From assembly GCA_041749075.1 (NCBI GenBank), contig JBGTBY010000033.1, positions 62,001 to 126,000 on the forward strand: 64,000 nucleotides of DNA. Direction: 5' to 3'. How positions within the stretch are numbered: position 1 is the stretch's first letter; each line of letters opens with the position of its first letter. The notes under the pieces were generated by a model. It saw only the letters and a program-made list of their open reading frames with translations, was not told where the DNA came from and ran no database searches. Position numbers and translations under genes: made by a program. The DNA comes from CAMTWZ01 sp041749075 (GTDB lineage: Bacteria > Bacteroidota > Rhodothermia > Balneolales > HLUCCA01). Below, one piece after another: positions 52,985 through 62,102 of the stretch.

Positions 52985-53419
52985 ATGAACAGATTCAAAA
53001 CCCCGATCCTATTGTTGACCCTATTGCTGATCGCATCGGCATGTAAGAAAAACGACCAGAACGACGATCATGAGGAAGTCGCAGGTTTTAAACTCATGCG
53101 CAATAGTACGATAATCGCGGAACAAAACGGAACTCTTGTTACTGGAAGCATCACACTTAGCTTGGCGGGCACCAATGATCTGATCACCGTTGTGTTTGTG
53201 GATGAAGATGGACACGACATTCTGGAGTTTGAAGAAGATGCTAGCTTGTCGATCGATGTGGCCAACGCGGCCGTGGTAACGGTGCAAACAGGACCCGGTG
53301 AATGGCAATTCGGTTTGAACCCGCAATCGACCGGTTCAACGACTGTGGTTGTAAATTTTTTGCATGGCGGTCACAAGGATTTTGAATCGAGACCGGTTCC
53401 TGTTACCGTTGGTTCGTGA
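52985..53419 (+). CDS. Small lipoprotein of a metal-uptake operon
   Basis: A 144-residue lipoprotein (lipobox LIASAC, Cys20) with an acidic, His-containing segment right after (KKNDQNDDHEE) and two more His motifs, DEDGHDI and HGGHKDF. The rest is a beta-strand pattern. It has no domain name that I recognise. Its stop overlaps the GTG of the TonB receptor gene, so the two are coupled. His/Asp-rich sites and the boxes upstream suggest it holds metal, probably zinc, at the outer membrane for the receptor. Confidence 0.65.
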   Translation: MNRFKTPILLLTLLLIASACKKNDQNDDHEEVAGFKLMRNSTIIAEQNGTLVTGSITLSLAGTNDLITVVFVDEDGHDILEFEEDASLSIDVANAAVVTVQTGPGEWQFGLNPQSTGSTTVVVNFLHGGHKDFESRPVPVTVGS

Positions 53420-55659
53420 ACCCAATTTTTCGATTTCTGTTGGTAGGCATGGTAGCCGGATGGGTTGCCATGCCTTTTTTAATTTCCGAAGTACAGGCTC
53501 AAAGCTCTGAACGAGGTGCGATTTCCGGCCAAGTGAGGGATGCGGACACATCAGATCCCCTCGGCTTCGCAACGATTCTCATCATTGAGACGAATCGTGG
53601 TGTGTTGGCGCATGAAAATGGACAGTTTGTAATCGGGAGTCTTGCGCCCGGCACCTATACGTTGCGTGCGAGTCGAATCGGGTATGAACCGGTCACGGTT
53701 TTGGCGAATGTGTCGCAAGGGGACACTACCATCACCGAATTTTTGATGACTCCCACAGTTTATCGATCTCGAATGATCGAAATCGTAGGTCAGCGAGAAT
53801 CGAATGGATCGGATGTGGATGTGGATCGAGTCATCGGCGGACGCGCTTTGCGGCAGCAGTTGAGCCGCACATTGGCGGAAACATTAACCAATGAGCCCGG
53901 AATGTCGCAAAGTTCAATGGGTCCGGCTCCAGCTCGTCCCGTGTTGCGCGGATTGGCAGGTGATCGTTTGTTGATATTGGAAGATGGACGTTCCACGGGC
54001 GATTTGTCCTCATCATCCCCCGATCATGCACTCGCAATCGATCCGTTGAATGCGGACCGCATCGAAATCATCCGGGGACCGGCCGCGCTTATTTACAGCA
54101 GCAATACCTTGGCCGGAGTGATCAATGTGGTAAGAGGCCAAATCCCGACCACACTCATCAACCACGCTCATGGAACGGTCAGTTTGCAAGGGGAGACCGT
54201 GAATTCGGGACTGTCTGCTGGCGCGAATGTGTATGGCTCCAGTGGAAGTTGGGCGTATAAGGCGGATGCGAGTGGACGAACCGCTGGCAACATCCGAACG
54301 CCGGAAGGGGTGCTCGATAATACCGAGATGCAGACTGTGCATGCGTCGATCGGGACATCGTATATCCGGAATTGGGGATTGGTGGGACTATCGACGAATG
54401 TGCTCGATAGTCGGTATGGCATTCCAGGAGATTTCGTGGGCGCGCATCCGAATGGTGTGAAGATCAACATGCAGCGGTTTCAGACGGATGTTCGAGCGGA
54501 TCTGACGCCGAAAACAGGCTTGTTTCGCCAAATCGAACATCACGTCACCTATTCCTATTATTTCCACGAGGAGCTGGAATATAGTCCGCAACGACAGCAA
54601 CATGATATTGTGGGGAGCGATTTCGTGTATCAGTCGGTCAAGATGCACAGCTTATGGAACCATGACCGCGCCGCGTTCTTTCGTCGTGGCCAACTAGGAT
54701 ACAGCGGCGGCATCGCCCGACTGACCGTGGGTGGTTATTCGTTCACGCCCCCAACGAATGAATCCACTCTCGCCATATATGGATTCGAGGATGTACACTT
54801 CGGCGATTGGACCATGCAGGCATCCCTCCGCTTTGATATGCAATGGGTGGTGCCAGATGAGGAACGTGACGCGCGCATCGGTCGCATCCGAACTCGGACA
54901 TTTGCCGAGCCTTCGGCTGCCATCCGATTTACCCGTACGTTCGGTTCGGGCTTCGAATTCGGATTAAATGGAATGCGTACCGTTCGTATTCCGAGTGTGA
55001 AGGAGTTGTTTAGTGAAGGTCCGCATCTGCCGGCATATAGTTATGAGGTCGGGAATCCGGACTTACAAGCCGAGCGAGGATGGGGTGGCGAACTATTTGT
55101 TCGATCGGCTGGCGATCGGTATGGTATTCAATTCAGCGCCTACGCCAACCGGATTCAGAACTATCTCTATCCACGAAATACCGGTGAATTTGCGGTACAA
55201 CGCCCGCTTCCCATTTACCAATACACGGGCAATGATGTGATCATGGTCGGGATGGAGGCCTTGACCGAACTTCGATTGATGAATGATTTACACGCCACGG
55301 CAACGGTCAGCTGGGTACAAGGACGTGTGATCGAAACCGGACGCCCAATTCCGTTCATGCCTCCATTGAGCGGAAAGGTGAATTTGGACTATTCGTTGAA
55401 GCAACTCACACTGGGAGCCGGGTTGAGGGCCGCATCCGAACAAAACCGTCTTGGAGAATTTGAAGAATCGACAGGCGGATATGTTGTGGGCGATTTGAGC
55501 GCTCAGGCGCATATGTCGGTAGGTAGAGCGCTGCATACCCTATCATTGAAGGTAGAAAACGTGACAGATCGAGCATACAGGATGCATTTGTCGCGGGTAA
55601 AAGCTATTATGCCTGAACCAGGTCGTACAGTGAGTCTGCTGTATCGCGTCTATTTCTAA
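53416..55659 (+). CDS. TonB-dependent outer-membrane receptor (ZnuD-like)
   Basis: A 747-residue receptor from a GTG start. Signal peptide 1-28, carboxypeptidase D regulatory-like domain (about 33-115, ISGQVRDADTSDPLGFATI), plug (about 120-235; PVLRGLAGDRLLILEDG, SPDHALAIDPL, RIEIIRGPAALIYSSNTLAGVINV), then the beta-barrel to a C-terminal aromatic residue (LLYRVYF). The RGL...SPDHA plug signature and His-rich extracellular loops (HHVTYSYYFHEELEY, QRQQHDIVGSDFVY, KMHSLWNHDR) are like ZnuD zinc receptors. Metal identity is inference. Confidence 0.85.
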   Translation: MNPIFRFLLVGMVAGWVAMPFLISEVQAQSSERGAISGQVRDADTSDPLGFATILIIETNRGVLAHENGQFVIGSLAPGTYTLRASRIGYEPVTVLANVSQGDTTITEFLMTPTVYRSRMIEIVGQRESNGSDVDVDRVIGGRALRQQLSRTLAETLTNEPGMSQSSMGPAPARPVLRGLAGDRLLILEDGRSTGDLSSSSPDHALAIDPLNADRIEIIRGPAALIYSSNTLAGVINVVRGQIPTTLINHAHGTVSLQGETVNSGLSAGANVYGSSGSWAYKADASGRTAGNIRTPEGVLDNTEMQTVHASIGTSYIRNWGLVGLSTNVLDSRYGIPGDFVGAHPNGVKINMQRFQTDVRADLTPKTGLFRQIEHHVTYSYYFHEELEYSPQRQQHDIVGSDFVYQSVKMHSLWNHDRAAFFRRGQLGYSGGIARLTVGGYSFTPPTNESTLAIYGFEDVHFGDWTMQASLRFDMQWVVPDEERDARIGRIRTRTFAEPSAAIRFTRTFGSGFEFGLNGMRTVRIPSVKELFSEGPHLPAYSYEVGNPDLQAERGWGGELFVRSAGDRYGIQFSAYANRIQNYLYPRNTGEFAVQRPLPIYQYTGNDVIMVGMEALTELRLMNDLHATATVSWVQGRVIETGRPIPFMPPLSGKVNLDYSLKQLTLGAGLRAASEQNRLGEFEESTGGYVVGDLSAQAHMSVGRALHTLSLKVENVTDRAYRMHLSRVKAIMPEPGRTVSLLYRVYF

Positions 55660-55672
55660 ACACCGTGTGCAT

Positions 55673-56707
55673 ATGTATTCATTGCTATCGAAGCTGCCGT
55701 TTCCGCGCAGTTATGTGGGAAAATTCCTGCTTGTTTCTTTCATTGGTATTCATATTCCGCTGATCGGAATCGTGGTATTCATTCTGATTTCGGCGGATAT
55801 CGATTTCATAATCAATCTTCCGATGCTCATCGCGGGTACGATCGCGACGTTAGTTGGAACCGCCATCACATTATGGATTCAATACCAGTTGCTGTCGCCC
55901 ATACGGCAGTCCATAGAGGCTTTGCGCGACTTCCGGGATCATCAGATTGTTCCGGATCTTCCTATAAAATATCAGGATGAAGCGGGTGAACTGATGCGCA
56001 ACACGCAACACACGTTGTCGGAACAGGCGGAACTGATCCGACATAAGAGGGATTTGCTCTCGGTGTTGTCGCACGATATCCGGGTTCATGTATCGGGTGC
56101 GCTGATGATCGCCGATGACATTAGTCAGTTGGAGAATCTGGATGAGATCCGGGAGTTGGCAACGTACCTGAAGCAATCGGCCCAGAAACAGATGACCTTG
56201 ATGAACAACATCATGGCCTACACCGAAGTGTCGAGCGGTTGGGTGGAGCCGAATCGGTCGTACCAAAATTTAGGCGTGGTTTTGGATGATTTGACGATGA
56301 ACATGAAGCCGCATGCCAATTCAAAAGGCATCCAATTCGAGATGACGTCCGATCTTCCGTACGACCATACCATGCATATCGATATCCCGAAAACAGAACA
56401 GATTCTGAATAATCTGATGCATAATGCCATCAAGTTCACGGATCCTGGAGGTAAGGTATCGGTTCATGTACAGGCGGAAGGGGATCGTGTCCGGTTTGAT
56501 GTGATGGATACAGGTATCGGCATGTCCAAATCCGATTTGAATTCACTATTCGGATCCATTCGTCCTGAAAGCCGTCGTGGCACGAAAAATGAGAAGGGGA
56601 CTGGAATCGGAATCTGGATCTGCCGACGTTTCGCGGAATCGCAGGGAGGGTCGTTATCGGCCACATCGAAAGTCGGTGAAGGTAGTACGTTCTCGTTGGT
56701 GCTCTAA
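55673..56707 (+). CDS. Membrane sensor histidine kinase
   Basis: A 344-residue kinase with two hydrophobic segments (about 15-40 and 45-70) separated by a very short loop, so it probably senses within the membrane or through an accessory protein. HisKA is short with H134 in VLSHDIRVHVSG, which departs from the common HE(L/F)RTP (here HDIRVH). HATPase_c follows (NNLMHNAIKFT, DTGIGMSKSD, GTGIGIWICRR). No partner regulator is adjacent. ATG 55673 is preferred over GTG 55667. Coming right after the TonB receptor gene, it may belong to that transcript. Confidence 0.85.
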   Translation: MYSLLSKLPFPRSYVGKFLLVSFIGIHIPLIGIVVFILISADIDFIINLPMLIAGTIATLVGTAITLWIQYQLLSPIRQSIEALRDFRDHQIVPDLPIKYQDEAGELMRNTQHTLSEQAELIRHKRDLLSVLSHDIRVHVSGALMIADDISQLENLDEIRELATYLKQSAQKQMTLMNNIMAYTEVSSGWVEPNRSYQNLGVVLDDLTMNMKPHANSKGIQFEMTSDLPYDHTMHIDIPKTEQILNNLMHNAIKFTDPGGKVSVHVQAEGDRVRFDVMDTGIGMSKSDLNSLFGSIRPESRRGTKNEKGTGIGIWICRRFAESQGGSLSATSKVGEGSTFSLVL

Positions 56708-56721
56708 GTTTGATTCGTATC

Positions 56722-56741
56722 GACAATGTATCTACATTGTC
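56722..56741. promoter_or_regulatory. Perfect palindromic operator of mazEF
   Basis: GACAATGTA-TC-TACATTGTC is an exact 9-bp inverted repeat with a 2-nt centre, 2 nt before the mazE ATG. Type II antitoxins bind such sites to repress their own operon. Confidence 0.8.
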
Positions 56742-56743
56742 AT

Positions 56744-56986
56744 ATGAAAACGAAAGTCCAAAAATGGGGAAACAGCCTTGCTGTGAGACTTCCTAAGCAC
56801 GTTTCGGATCAAGTGACGTTGTACGAAGGTGCCGAGGTCGACATCACAGCAGAAGGTGGTGACATCTTGGTTCGTCCCGTAAAACCGCACTCCTATACCC
56901 TGCAGTATTTGCTGGATCAGGTCACTTCTGAGACGATTCATCCGGAACAGGACTACGGGTATCCGGTCGGAAAAGAGGAAATCTGA
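56744..56986 (+). CDS. mazE: MazE-type (AbrB-fold) antitoxin
   Basis: An 80-residue protein starting MKTKVQKWGNSLAVRLPK, the classic swapped-hairpin AbrB/MazE DNA-binding motif. The C-terminal half is acidic and flexible (QVTSETIHPEQDYGYP) and should bind and block MazF. ATG 56744 follows the palindrome; an upstream in-frame start at 56726 lies inside the operator and is rejected. Its last base is shared with the ATG of mazF. Confidence 0.92.
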   Translation: MKTKVQKWGNSLAVRLPKHVSDQVTLYEGAEVDITAEGGDILVRPVKPHSYTLQYLLDQVTSETIHPEQDYGYPVGKEEI

Positions 56987-57318
56987 TGAGTTATGTTCCG
57001 AAACGAGGTGACATTGTTTGGATGGATTTCAATCCGCAGAAAGGCATTGAAATTCGAGGGATAAGACCCGCACTTATACTTTCCCCTGAATCATACAATG
57101 CGAAAGTCGGTCTTTGTGTGGTTTGCGCGATCACATCCAAAATCAAAGGGTATCCCTTCGAAGTCAGAATTCCCGAAACGAATGATATTGAAGGGGTTAT
57201 ATTGGCAGACCAAGTTCGTACGGTCGATTGGCGGGAACGAAATGTCCGATTTGCCGCCGTTGTGTCCGCATCCGTCATAGCAGACATCCTTGCCAAATTG
57301 AGCACCATCCTCACCTAA
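56986..57318 (+). CDS. mazF: MazF mRNA interferase toxin
   Basis: A 110-residue PemK/MazF-fold endoribonuclease. It shows YVPKRGDIVWMDFNPQKGIEIRGIRPALILSP with the conserved Gly-Asp, Arg and Pro, the C-terminal GVILADQVRTVDW motif with Thr as catalytic neighbour of the Arg, and the NVRFAAVVSASVI helix. Cuts single-stranded mRNA at short sites when unbound by MazE. Full length, no visible defect. Confidence 0.93.
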   Translation: MSYVPKRGDIVWMDFNPQKGIEIRGIRPALILSPESYNAKVGLCVVCAITSKIKGYPFEVRIPETNDIEGVILADQVRTVDWRERNVRFAAVVSASVIADILAKLSTILT

Positions 57319-57327
57319 GTCATTCTT

Positions 57328-57861
57328 ATGAAATCCATCCTCACATCACTTTCTGTCATACTACTTATTGTCGCATGCGAGCCGCCGCCGGTGTACACAA
57401 CCTCAAAAGTCGCTTTTTTCAATGAAATGAAGACCTTTTGCGGACAAACCATCACCGGCGAATCCGTTTTTCCGGATGATCCGAACCACATGCTCTATGG
57501 CGCCGCCTTGCAGGCCAATTTCGTGAGTTGCACCGACAATGAGATCCGTATTCCGTTTCAGGTGAATGAGGACAAGAGCCGCACGTGGATCCTCACTCTA
57601 TCCGACAAAGGATTGCTGTTCAAGCACGATCATCGCCATGAAGATGGCACGCCCGACACGCTGACCAATTATGGCGGATGGGCGCATGATGCGGGTTCCA
57701 AATTCTCACAATCCTTTCCAGCTGATGCCGAAACCGGAGCCTTGATTCCCGAAGCCATCACGAATGTGTGGACCTTCACCATCGATCGTGAGGCGGGGAC
57801 GTTGACGTATTTCCTTGAACGTCACGGAATGCCGAGGTATAAAGCCGAATTTAAGTTGTAA
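57328..57861 (+). CDS. Lipoprotein of unknown function
   Basis: A 177-residue lipoprotein (lipobox LLIVAC with lipidated Cys17). No recognised domain, but several conserved-looking features: two further Cys (C38 and C68) that could pair, a HDHRHEDG acidic/His loop (about 98-105), NYGGWAHDAGS and a FLERHGMPRYKAEF end. Similar unnamed lipoproteins are common in the FCB group. The loop could bind metal. It lies 9 nt after mazF and is followed by a repeat cluster. Function not assigned. Confidence 0.75.
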   Translation: MKSILTSLSVILLIVACEPPPVYTTSKVAFFNEMKTFCGQTITGESVFPDDPNHMLYGAALQANFVSCTDNEIRIPFQVNEDKSRTWILTLSDKGLLFKHDHRHEDGTPDTLTNYGGWAHDAGSKFSQSFPADAETGALIPEAITNVWTFTIDREAGTLTYFLERHGMPRYKAEFKL

Positions 57862-57867
57862 CAGTAC

Positions 57868-57982
57868 AAGTACTCACGTACTCAAGTACTCAAGTTCTCA
57901 AGGGTAGGTGCACAGAGTCTTTCCTTGAGTACTTGTTCTTCCTTGAGTACCTGTCCTTGAGTACTCGAGTACTTGAGTACTT
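57868..57982. repeat. AAGTACTC octamer arrays in inverted orientation
   Basis: Four tandem AAGTACTC-type octamers at 57868-57899 and, after a 27-nt gap, GAGTACTT-type units at 57927, 57945 and three in tandem at 57959-57982. The two sides are reverse complements, so the whole can fold as a long hairpin. It fills the spacer between the lipoprotein stop and the aldehyde dehydrogenase start. Confidence 0.85.
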
Positions 57983-57991
57983 GTTAATAAC

Positions 57992-59368
57992 ATGAAAAAA
58001 ATATTCAACAGCCAAACTCAGTCCTTCCTACGCAATGGCCCACCCTCATACGAACAGCGGAAGGCCACTCTGAAGCGGTTGTTGGCCTCTGTACAAGCGC
58101 ATGAGCGGGAGATCGTGGCGGCGCTTCAAGCCGATTTTCAGAAGCCGGAAGCCGAGACCCTGATATCTGAAATCCTGACCGTCACGGAAGAGCTGCGACA
58201 CACGATTTCGAACTTGAAGGGCTACATGAAGCCGAAGTCCGCATCCCCATCGCTGATGATGGCGGGCACGCAGGCTTGGGTGCATCGCGAACCGATGGGT
58301 GTGGTGCTGATTATTTCGCCGTGGAATTATCCGTTCAATCTGGCCATGATTCCGCTGGTTTCGGCATTGGCCGCTGGAAACCGGGTGATGGTAAAGCCCT
58401 CGGAACTTGCACCAAACACATCCGCCCTCATCAAAAAAATGATATCCGAGTTGTTTGAGGAGGATGAAGTGGCCGTGATCGAAGGTGGCGTGAAGGAATC
58501 GACCGAGCTGCTAAAACTGCCATTCGATCATGTGTTTTTTACGGGGAGTCCGCGGGTTGGGAAAATCGTGATGGAAGCCGCCGCGAAGCACCTGGCTTCT
58601 GTGACTCTCGAATTGGGCGGGAAATCGCCTATGGTGATCGATGCGACGGCCGATTTGGACTTATCTGCCCGGAAGTTGGTTTGGGGGAAGTGCTTCAATG
58701 CCGGACAAACTTGCATCGCGCCTGATTATGTGCTCATTGAAGCGAGTGTGCATGATCGGTTCGTGGAGTTGGTGAAGGATGAGTTGAAGTCCCGCATCAC
58801 CACAGCAAAAGATTTCGCGTCGATCGTGAACGCATCCCATCATAAACGCTTGCAAGGATTGATTGAGGATGCGTTGAAGCGCGGTGCATCTGCATTTTCG
58901 CATCAAGTGGATGGATCGCCGACGCATATGAATCCGACGATATTGACAGGAGTGACGCCTGAGATGTCGGTGATGACGGAAGAGATTTTTGGTCCGATCA
59001 TCCCCATCCTGTCATGGACCGACGAAGCCTCGATGGTGGCAAACATCCGATCCTTGCCGGATCCGCTGGCCTTGTATGTGTTTTCGAAAGACCGTGCGTT
59101 TGCGGATCGCGTGATCGCACGAACATCCGCCGGAGCGACCTGCATCAATGATGTGATGGCGCATTTCTCGCATCCGAATCTGCCATTTGGCGGTGTGAAT
59201 GGTTCTGGCATCGGAAAATCGCATGGCGAATATGGCTTCGTGGCCTTCTCGAACGAGCGCGCCATCCTGAAGCCAAGATTTGGAGTGGATGGGTTCAGGA
59301 TTTTGTTGCCGCCGTATGGCTCTGCGCTGCTTAAAGCCCTTAAAGTGGTGATTGGGAAGAAATTTTAA
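57992..59368 (+). CDS. Aldehyde dehydrogenase (class 3-like)
   Basis: A 458-residue NAD(P)-dependent enzyme that oxidises aldehydes to acids. Catalytic C241 (NAGQTCIAP), general base E207 (LELGGKSP), cofactor Asn in PWNYPFN, and GSPRVGKIV. It has the short N-terminus and the C-terminal hydrophobic stretch (GFRILLPPYGSALLKALKVVIG) of the ALDH3/long-chain aldehyde group, so fatty aldehydes are plausible substrates. The stop codon lies inside an AT-rich heptamer array. Confidence 0.93.
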   Translation: MKKIFNSQTQSFLRNGPPSYEQRKATLKRLLASVQAHEREIVAALQADFQKPEAETLISEILTVTEELRHTISNLKGYMKPKSASPSLMMAGTQAWVHREPMGVVLIISPWNYPFNLAMIPLVSALAAGNRVMVKPSELAPNTSALIKKMISELFEEDEVAVIEGGVKESTELLKLPFDHVFFTGSPRVGKIVMEAAAKHLASVTLELGGKSPMVIDATADLDLSARKLVWGKCFNAGQTCIAPDYVLIEASVHDRFVELVKDELKSRITTAKDFASIVNASHHKRLQGLIEDALKRGASAFSHQVDGSPTHMNPTILTGVTPEMSVMTEEIFGPIIPILSWTDEASMVANIRSLPDPLALYVFSKDRAFADRVIARTSAGATCINDVMAHFSHPNLPFGGVNGSGIGKSHGEYGFVAFSNERAILKPRFGVDGFRILLPPYGSALLKALKVVIGKKF

Positions 59369-59577
59369 ATGATAAATTTTAAATGTTGGGGGCAAACTCT
59401 TCATTTAAAATTTTCAATTTAAAATTAACGAAGTGTCGATAGGCATCGATACTCGGATATTGACCTGCATGAAGATGTGGGATATGAAGTTGAATCATTG
59501 AGCGTTATGCAGTGGTTATCTTCATTAAATAAAGACCCCGGGTCTTGTTCTTCATTTAAAATTTTCAATTTAAAATT
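59361..59577. repeat. AT-rich heptanucleotide arrays, two forms, one in direct duplicate
   Basis: 59361-59388: four units of AATNNTR form the end of the aldehyde dehydrogenase gene. 59403-59430 and 59554-59577: the arrays ATTTAAA, ATTTTCA, ATTTAAA in the same order, identical over at least 24 nt and 151 nt apart. The 123 nt between them hold no gene; a palindrome AAGACCC-C-GGGTCTT lies at 59532-59546. Confidence 0.8.
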
Positions 59578-59585
59578 GCCTTCTT

Positions 59586-60932
59586 ATGAAGTTTCTCATC
59601 GCCACGATTGCGTTTGTGAGTTTCGCACTGACCACATCCGCCCAGCCCTACGACATCACTCTGTATTCTTCCGGATTTGGGGTGGTCAAGGACACCCGCT
59701 CGTTCACGCTTCGGGCGGGGATGAACCGTGTTGAGGTAACCGGGCTTCCGCATGCCTTCGATCCCAATTCACTGTTCACCTTGTTCAACGGCACGTTGAA
59801 TTCGGCATCGATGGGGATGGAACGGCCGACATCCGCATCCATCCTCACATCCCGCATCGGCAAAAAAGTGACGTTAATTGGAGCTGATCACACGTTCACA
59901 GGCGTGGTGGAACGGTTTCAAAATGGGATTCTGATCTTGAAATTGACGGATGGAAGTTTGTTGTCGGTCAACAATCCGGCTTCGTTTCATGTGGCGGTCG
60001 ATAGTTTACCCGCGGTATTTACCACGTTTCCGATGGTGAAAGTGGACTTGAATGCGCGTCGCGCGGGTAAGCAGGATGTGTCGTTTTTATACAAAACGAG
60101 TGGTTTCGGCTGGGCCGCATCCTACAATGTGATCTTGGACGAGAATGCCGCGACGGGACGACTCAGCGGATTCGCCCGCATCGATAACAATACAGGGATG
60201 GATTTTCGCAACGCGACCGTGAGATTGTTGGCAGGGGATATTTATAGAACAGGTGGTGGACGCAATCAAGCCCCGATGTATCGAGAAGTAATGGCGATGG
60301 CTTCGGCGGATTCGGAGCGGAAAATGGTGGAAGAGTCCGTCGGTGATGTGCATCTGTACACGCTCGATAAGCCGTTCGATCTGATGAACGGCGTGCAGAC
60401 CCGTGTCCCCTTATTGGAAGAAACGGCCATAAAACATCAGCGTCGATATCGATATACCGCCAATGGAAATGCGACAGGTGTGTTTCGTGGAAGTCTGGCA
60501 CAGGTGATGGTTGATATTCCGAATACCACGGCCGCTGGATTGGGCAAACCCCTGCCTGCCGGACAGGTCTCCGTCTTCACGCGTTCGGGCGATCGTATCA
60601 CGATGACCGGCGAAGCGAACATCCCGCATACGGCGGTGGATGGACTTGTGCGTCTGGTTACAGGTACGGCGTTCGATATTCTGGTGAAAGAAGACATGAT
60701 GCGGCAGGATCGCATCCGCGACAACGTCTTCGACAACCATTATTCGGTTTCTGTGAAAAACACGAAAAAAGAAGCGATTGTGGTGGAAGTGGCGATGCCG
60801 ATGTCGCCGAACACGAGCATCACGAATTCGACAATTCCTTCGAAAGTGGAAGGAAACGTTGCCATCTTTTCGGTGAGCCTGAGGGCTGGAGAGGAGAAGA
60901 AGGTGGAGTTCACGGTGCGGAGTTCGTATTAA
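59586..60932 (+). CDS. DUF4139-like secreted protein
   Basis: A 448-residue protein with signal peptide (MKFLIATIAFVSFALTTSAQ). The part from about 165 on resembles the DUF4139 domain: FLYKTSGFGWAASYNVILDENAATGRLSGFARIDNNTGMDFRNATVRLLAGDI is the GL.W...Y ... IDN.SG..... L.L..GD pattern. The N-terminal 150 residues contain YSSGFGVVKDTRSFTLRAGMNRVEVTGLP, also seen in this family. Function unknown; the family is found in periplasm or outer surface. It starts 8 nt after the second AT-rich array. Confidence 0.8.
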   Translation: MKFLIATIAFVSFALTTSAQPYDITLYSSGFGVVKDTRSFTLRAGMNRVEVTGLPHAFDPNSLFTLFNGTLNSASMGMERPTSASILTSRIGKKVTLIGADHTFTGVVERFQNGILILKLTDGSLLSVNNPASFHVAVDSLPAVFTTFPMVKVDLNARRAGKQDVSFLYKTSGFGWAASYNVILDENAATGRLSGFARIDNNTGMDFRNATVRLLAGDIYRTGGGRNQAPMYREVMAMASADSERKMVEESVGDVHLYTLDKPFDLMNGVQTRVPLLEETAIKHQRRYRYTANGNATGVFRGSLAQVMVDIPNTTAAGLGKPLPAGQVSVFTRSGDRITMTGEANIPHTAVDGLVRLVTGTAFDILVKEDMMRQDRIRDNVFDNHYSVSVKNTKKEAIVVEVAMPMSPNTSITNSTIPSKVEGNVAIFSVSLRAGEEKKVEFTVRSSY

Positions 60933-61011
60933 TATTTACAGGAGGACATGAGGATGGGAGTAGAATAAATCACCTCCCGTCCCCCCAACCTCCTGTTCAA
61001 TAATTCCCTCG

Positions 61012-61018
61012 TATCTTC
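61012..61018 (+). promoter_or_regulatory. Candidate -10-like motif (TATCTTC) before the KamA-like gene
   Basis: TATCTTC ends 4 nt before the ATG at 61023, as at 20086. Possible leaderless promoter; inference only. Confidence 0.3.
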
Positions 61019-61022
61019 CCCC

Positions 61023-62102
61023 ATGCAGAATTCCCCTGAATGGCGCGATTGGAAATGGCAGTTGCGCAACCGCATCCGCACGGCCGAAGAACTATCGAAG
61101 TACATCAATCTAACCGACGATGAGCGTGCGGCCATCGAGGCTACGAAGGCGTATTTCAGGTGGCAGATCACGCCCTATTATGCGTCGTTGATGGATCCGG
61201 ATGATCCGGATTGCCCCATCCGCCGACAGGTGGTCCCGAAAATGGATGAGATGAGCGATGATATCGGCATCGAGGATCTGGATCCGCTGGAGGAGTTGGC
61301 GCACAGTCCGGTCAAGAATCTGGTGCATAATTACAAAGACCGCGTGGCCTTCTGTGTGGCGGCCGAGTGCGCCGTGTATTGCCGCTATTGTTTGCGCAAG
61401 CGGATGGTGGGCGATGGCGACTACGCGATGAACAAGGCCGAAATCCAGCAAGGCATCGATTACATCGCGGCGCATCCGGAAATCACGGATGTGCTGCTGA
61501 CCGGCGGGGATCCGCTCATTCTCAACGATTCGAACCTTGAATGGATCTTGTCGCGCTTGCGGGCGATTCCGCACGTGGGCATCATCCGCATCGGGTCGCG
61601 CTTTCCGGTGCTGAATCCCTTCCGCATCACGCCCGAATTCACCGAGATGATCGCCAAGTACCATCCGATCTGGGTAAACACGCACTACAACCATCCGAAA
61701 GAATTGACGCCGGATGCGGCCGAAGCCTGCGACCGCATCACACGGGCCGGGTCGCCGTTGGGAAACCAAACCGTATTGCTGAAAGGCATCAACAATGATG
61801 TCGACACCCTCAAAACACTGTTTTCATCCCTCGTGAAGATGCGGGTGCGGCCATATTACCTGTATCAGGCGCAGCTCATCGGCGGGACGAAGCATTTCCG
61901 GACGGCCATAGAAGAAGGGATGTCGCTCATGAACGGCCTCCGCGGACAATTATCCGGTTTCGCGATTCCATTGTATGTGTTGGATACGCCTCATGGCAAA
62001 GTGCCGCTCACGCCAAGCGGATTTGTGGAGCGCGACGGCGATCATGTGGTGGTGAAAGCCTATGGAGGCGAAACCTGGCGCGAATTCAATCCGGAGTTAT
62101 GA
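61023..62102 (+). CDS. KamA-family radical SAM aminomutase-like enzyme, substrate site altered
   Basis: A 359-residue radical SAM, PLP-dependent enzyme related to lysine 2,3-aminomutase. The [4Fe-4S] motif is C116-x3-C120-x2-C123 (ECAVYCRYCLRKR), GGDPL follows, and the PLP lysine aligns to K326 (DTPHGKVPLTP). Of the two Asp that hold the lysine side chain in clostridial LAM (D293 and D330), the first is Q284 (YQAQLIGG) and the second is kept as D321. So lysine is not the assured substrate. Length is closer to EpmB than to LAM, but EpmB keeps the first Asp. It overlaps the ATP-grasp gene by 4 nt, which implies a two-step path in which an aminated product is ligated to something. Confidence 0.85.
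   Translation: MQNSPEWRDWKWQLRNRIRTAEELSKYINLTDDERAAIEATKAYFRWQITPYYASLMDPDDPDCPIRRQVVPKMDEMSDDIGIEDLDPLEELAHSPVKNLVHNYKDRVAFCVAAECAVYCRYCLRKRMVGDGDYAMNKAEIQQGIDYIAAHPEITDVLLTGGDPLILNDSNLEWILSRLRAIPHVGIIRIGSRFPVLNPFRITPEFTEMIAKYHPIWVNTHYNHPKELTPDAAEACDRITRAGSPLGNQTVLLKGINNDVDTLKTLFSSLVKMRVRPYYLYQAQLIGGTKHFRTAIEEGMSLMNGLRGQLSGFAIPLYVLDTPHGKVPLTPSGFVERDGDHVVVKAYGGETWREFNPEL

Noticed and set aside
59477..59734. Small open frame after the aldehyde dehydrogenase gene
   Set aside because: Runs across the AT-rich repeat and into the DUF4139 gene in another frame; no domain and no good start.
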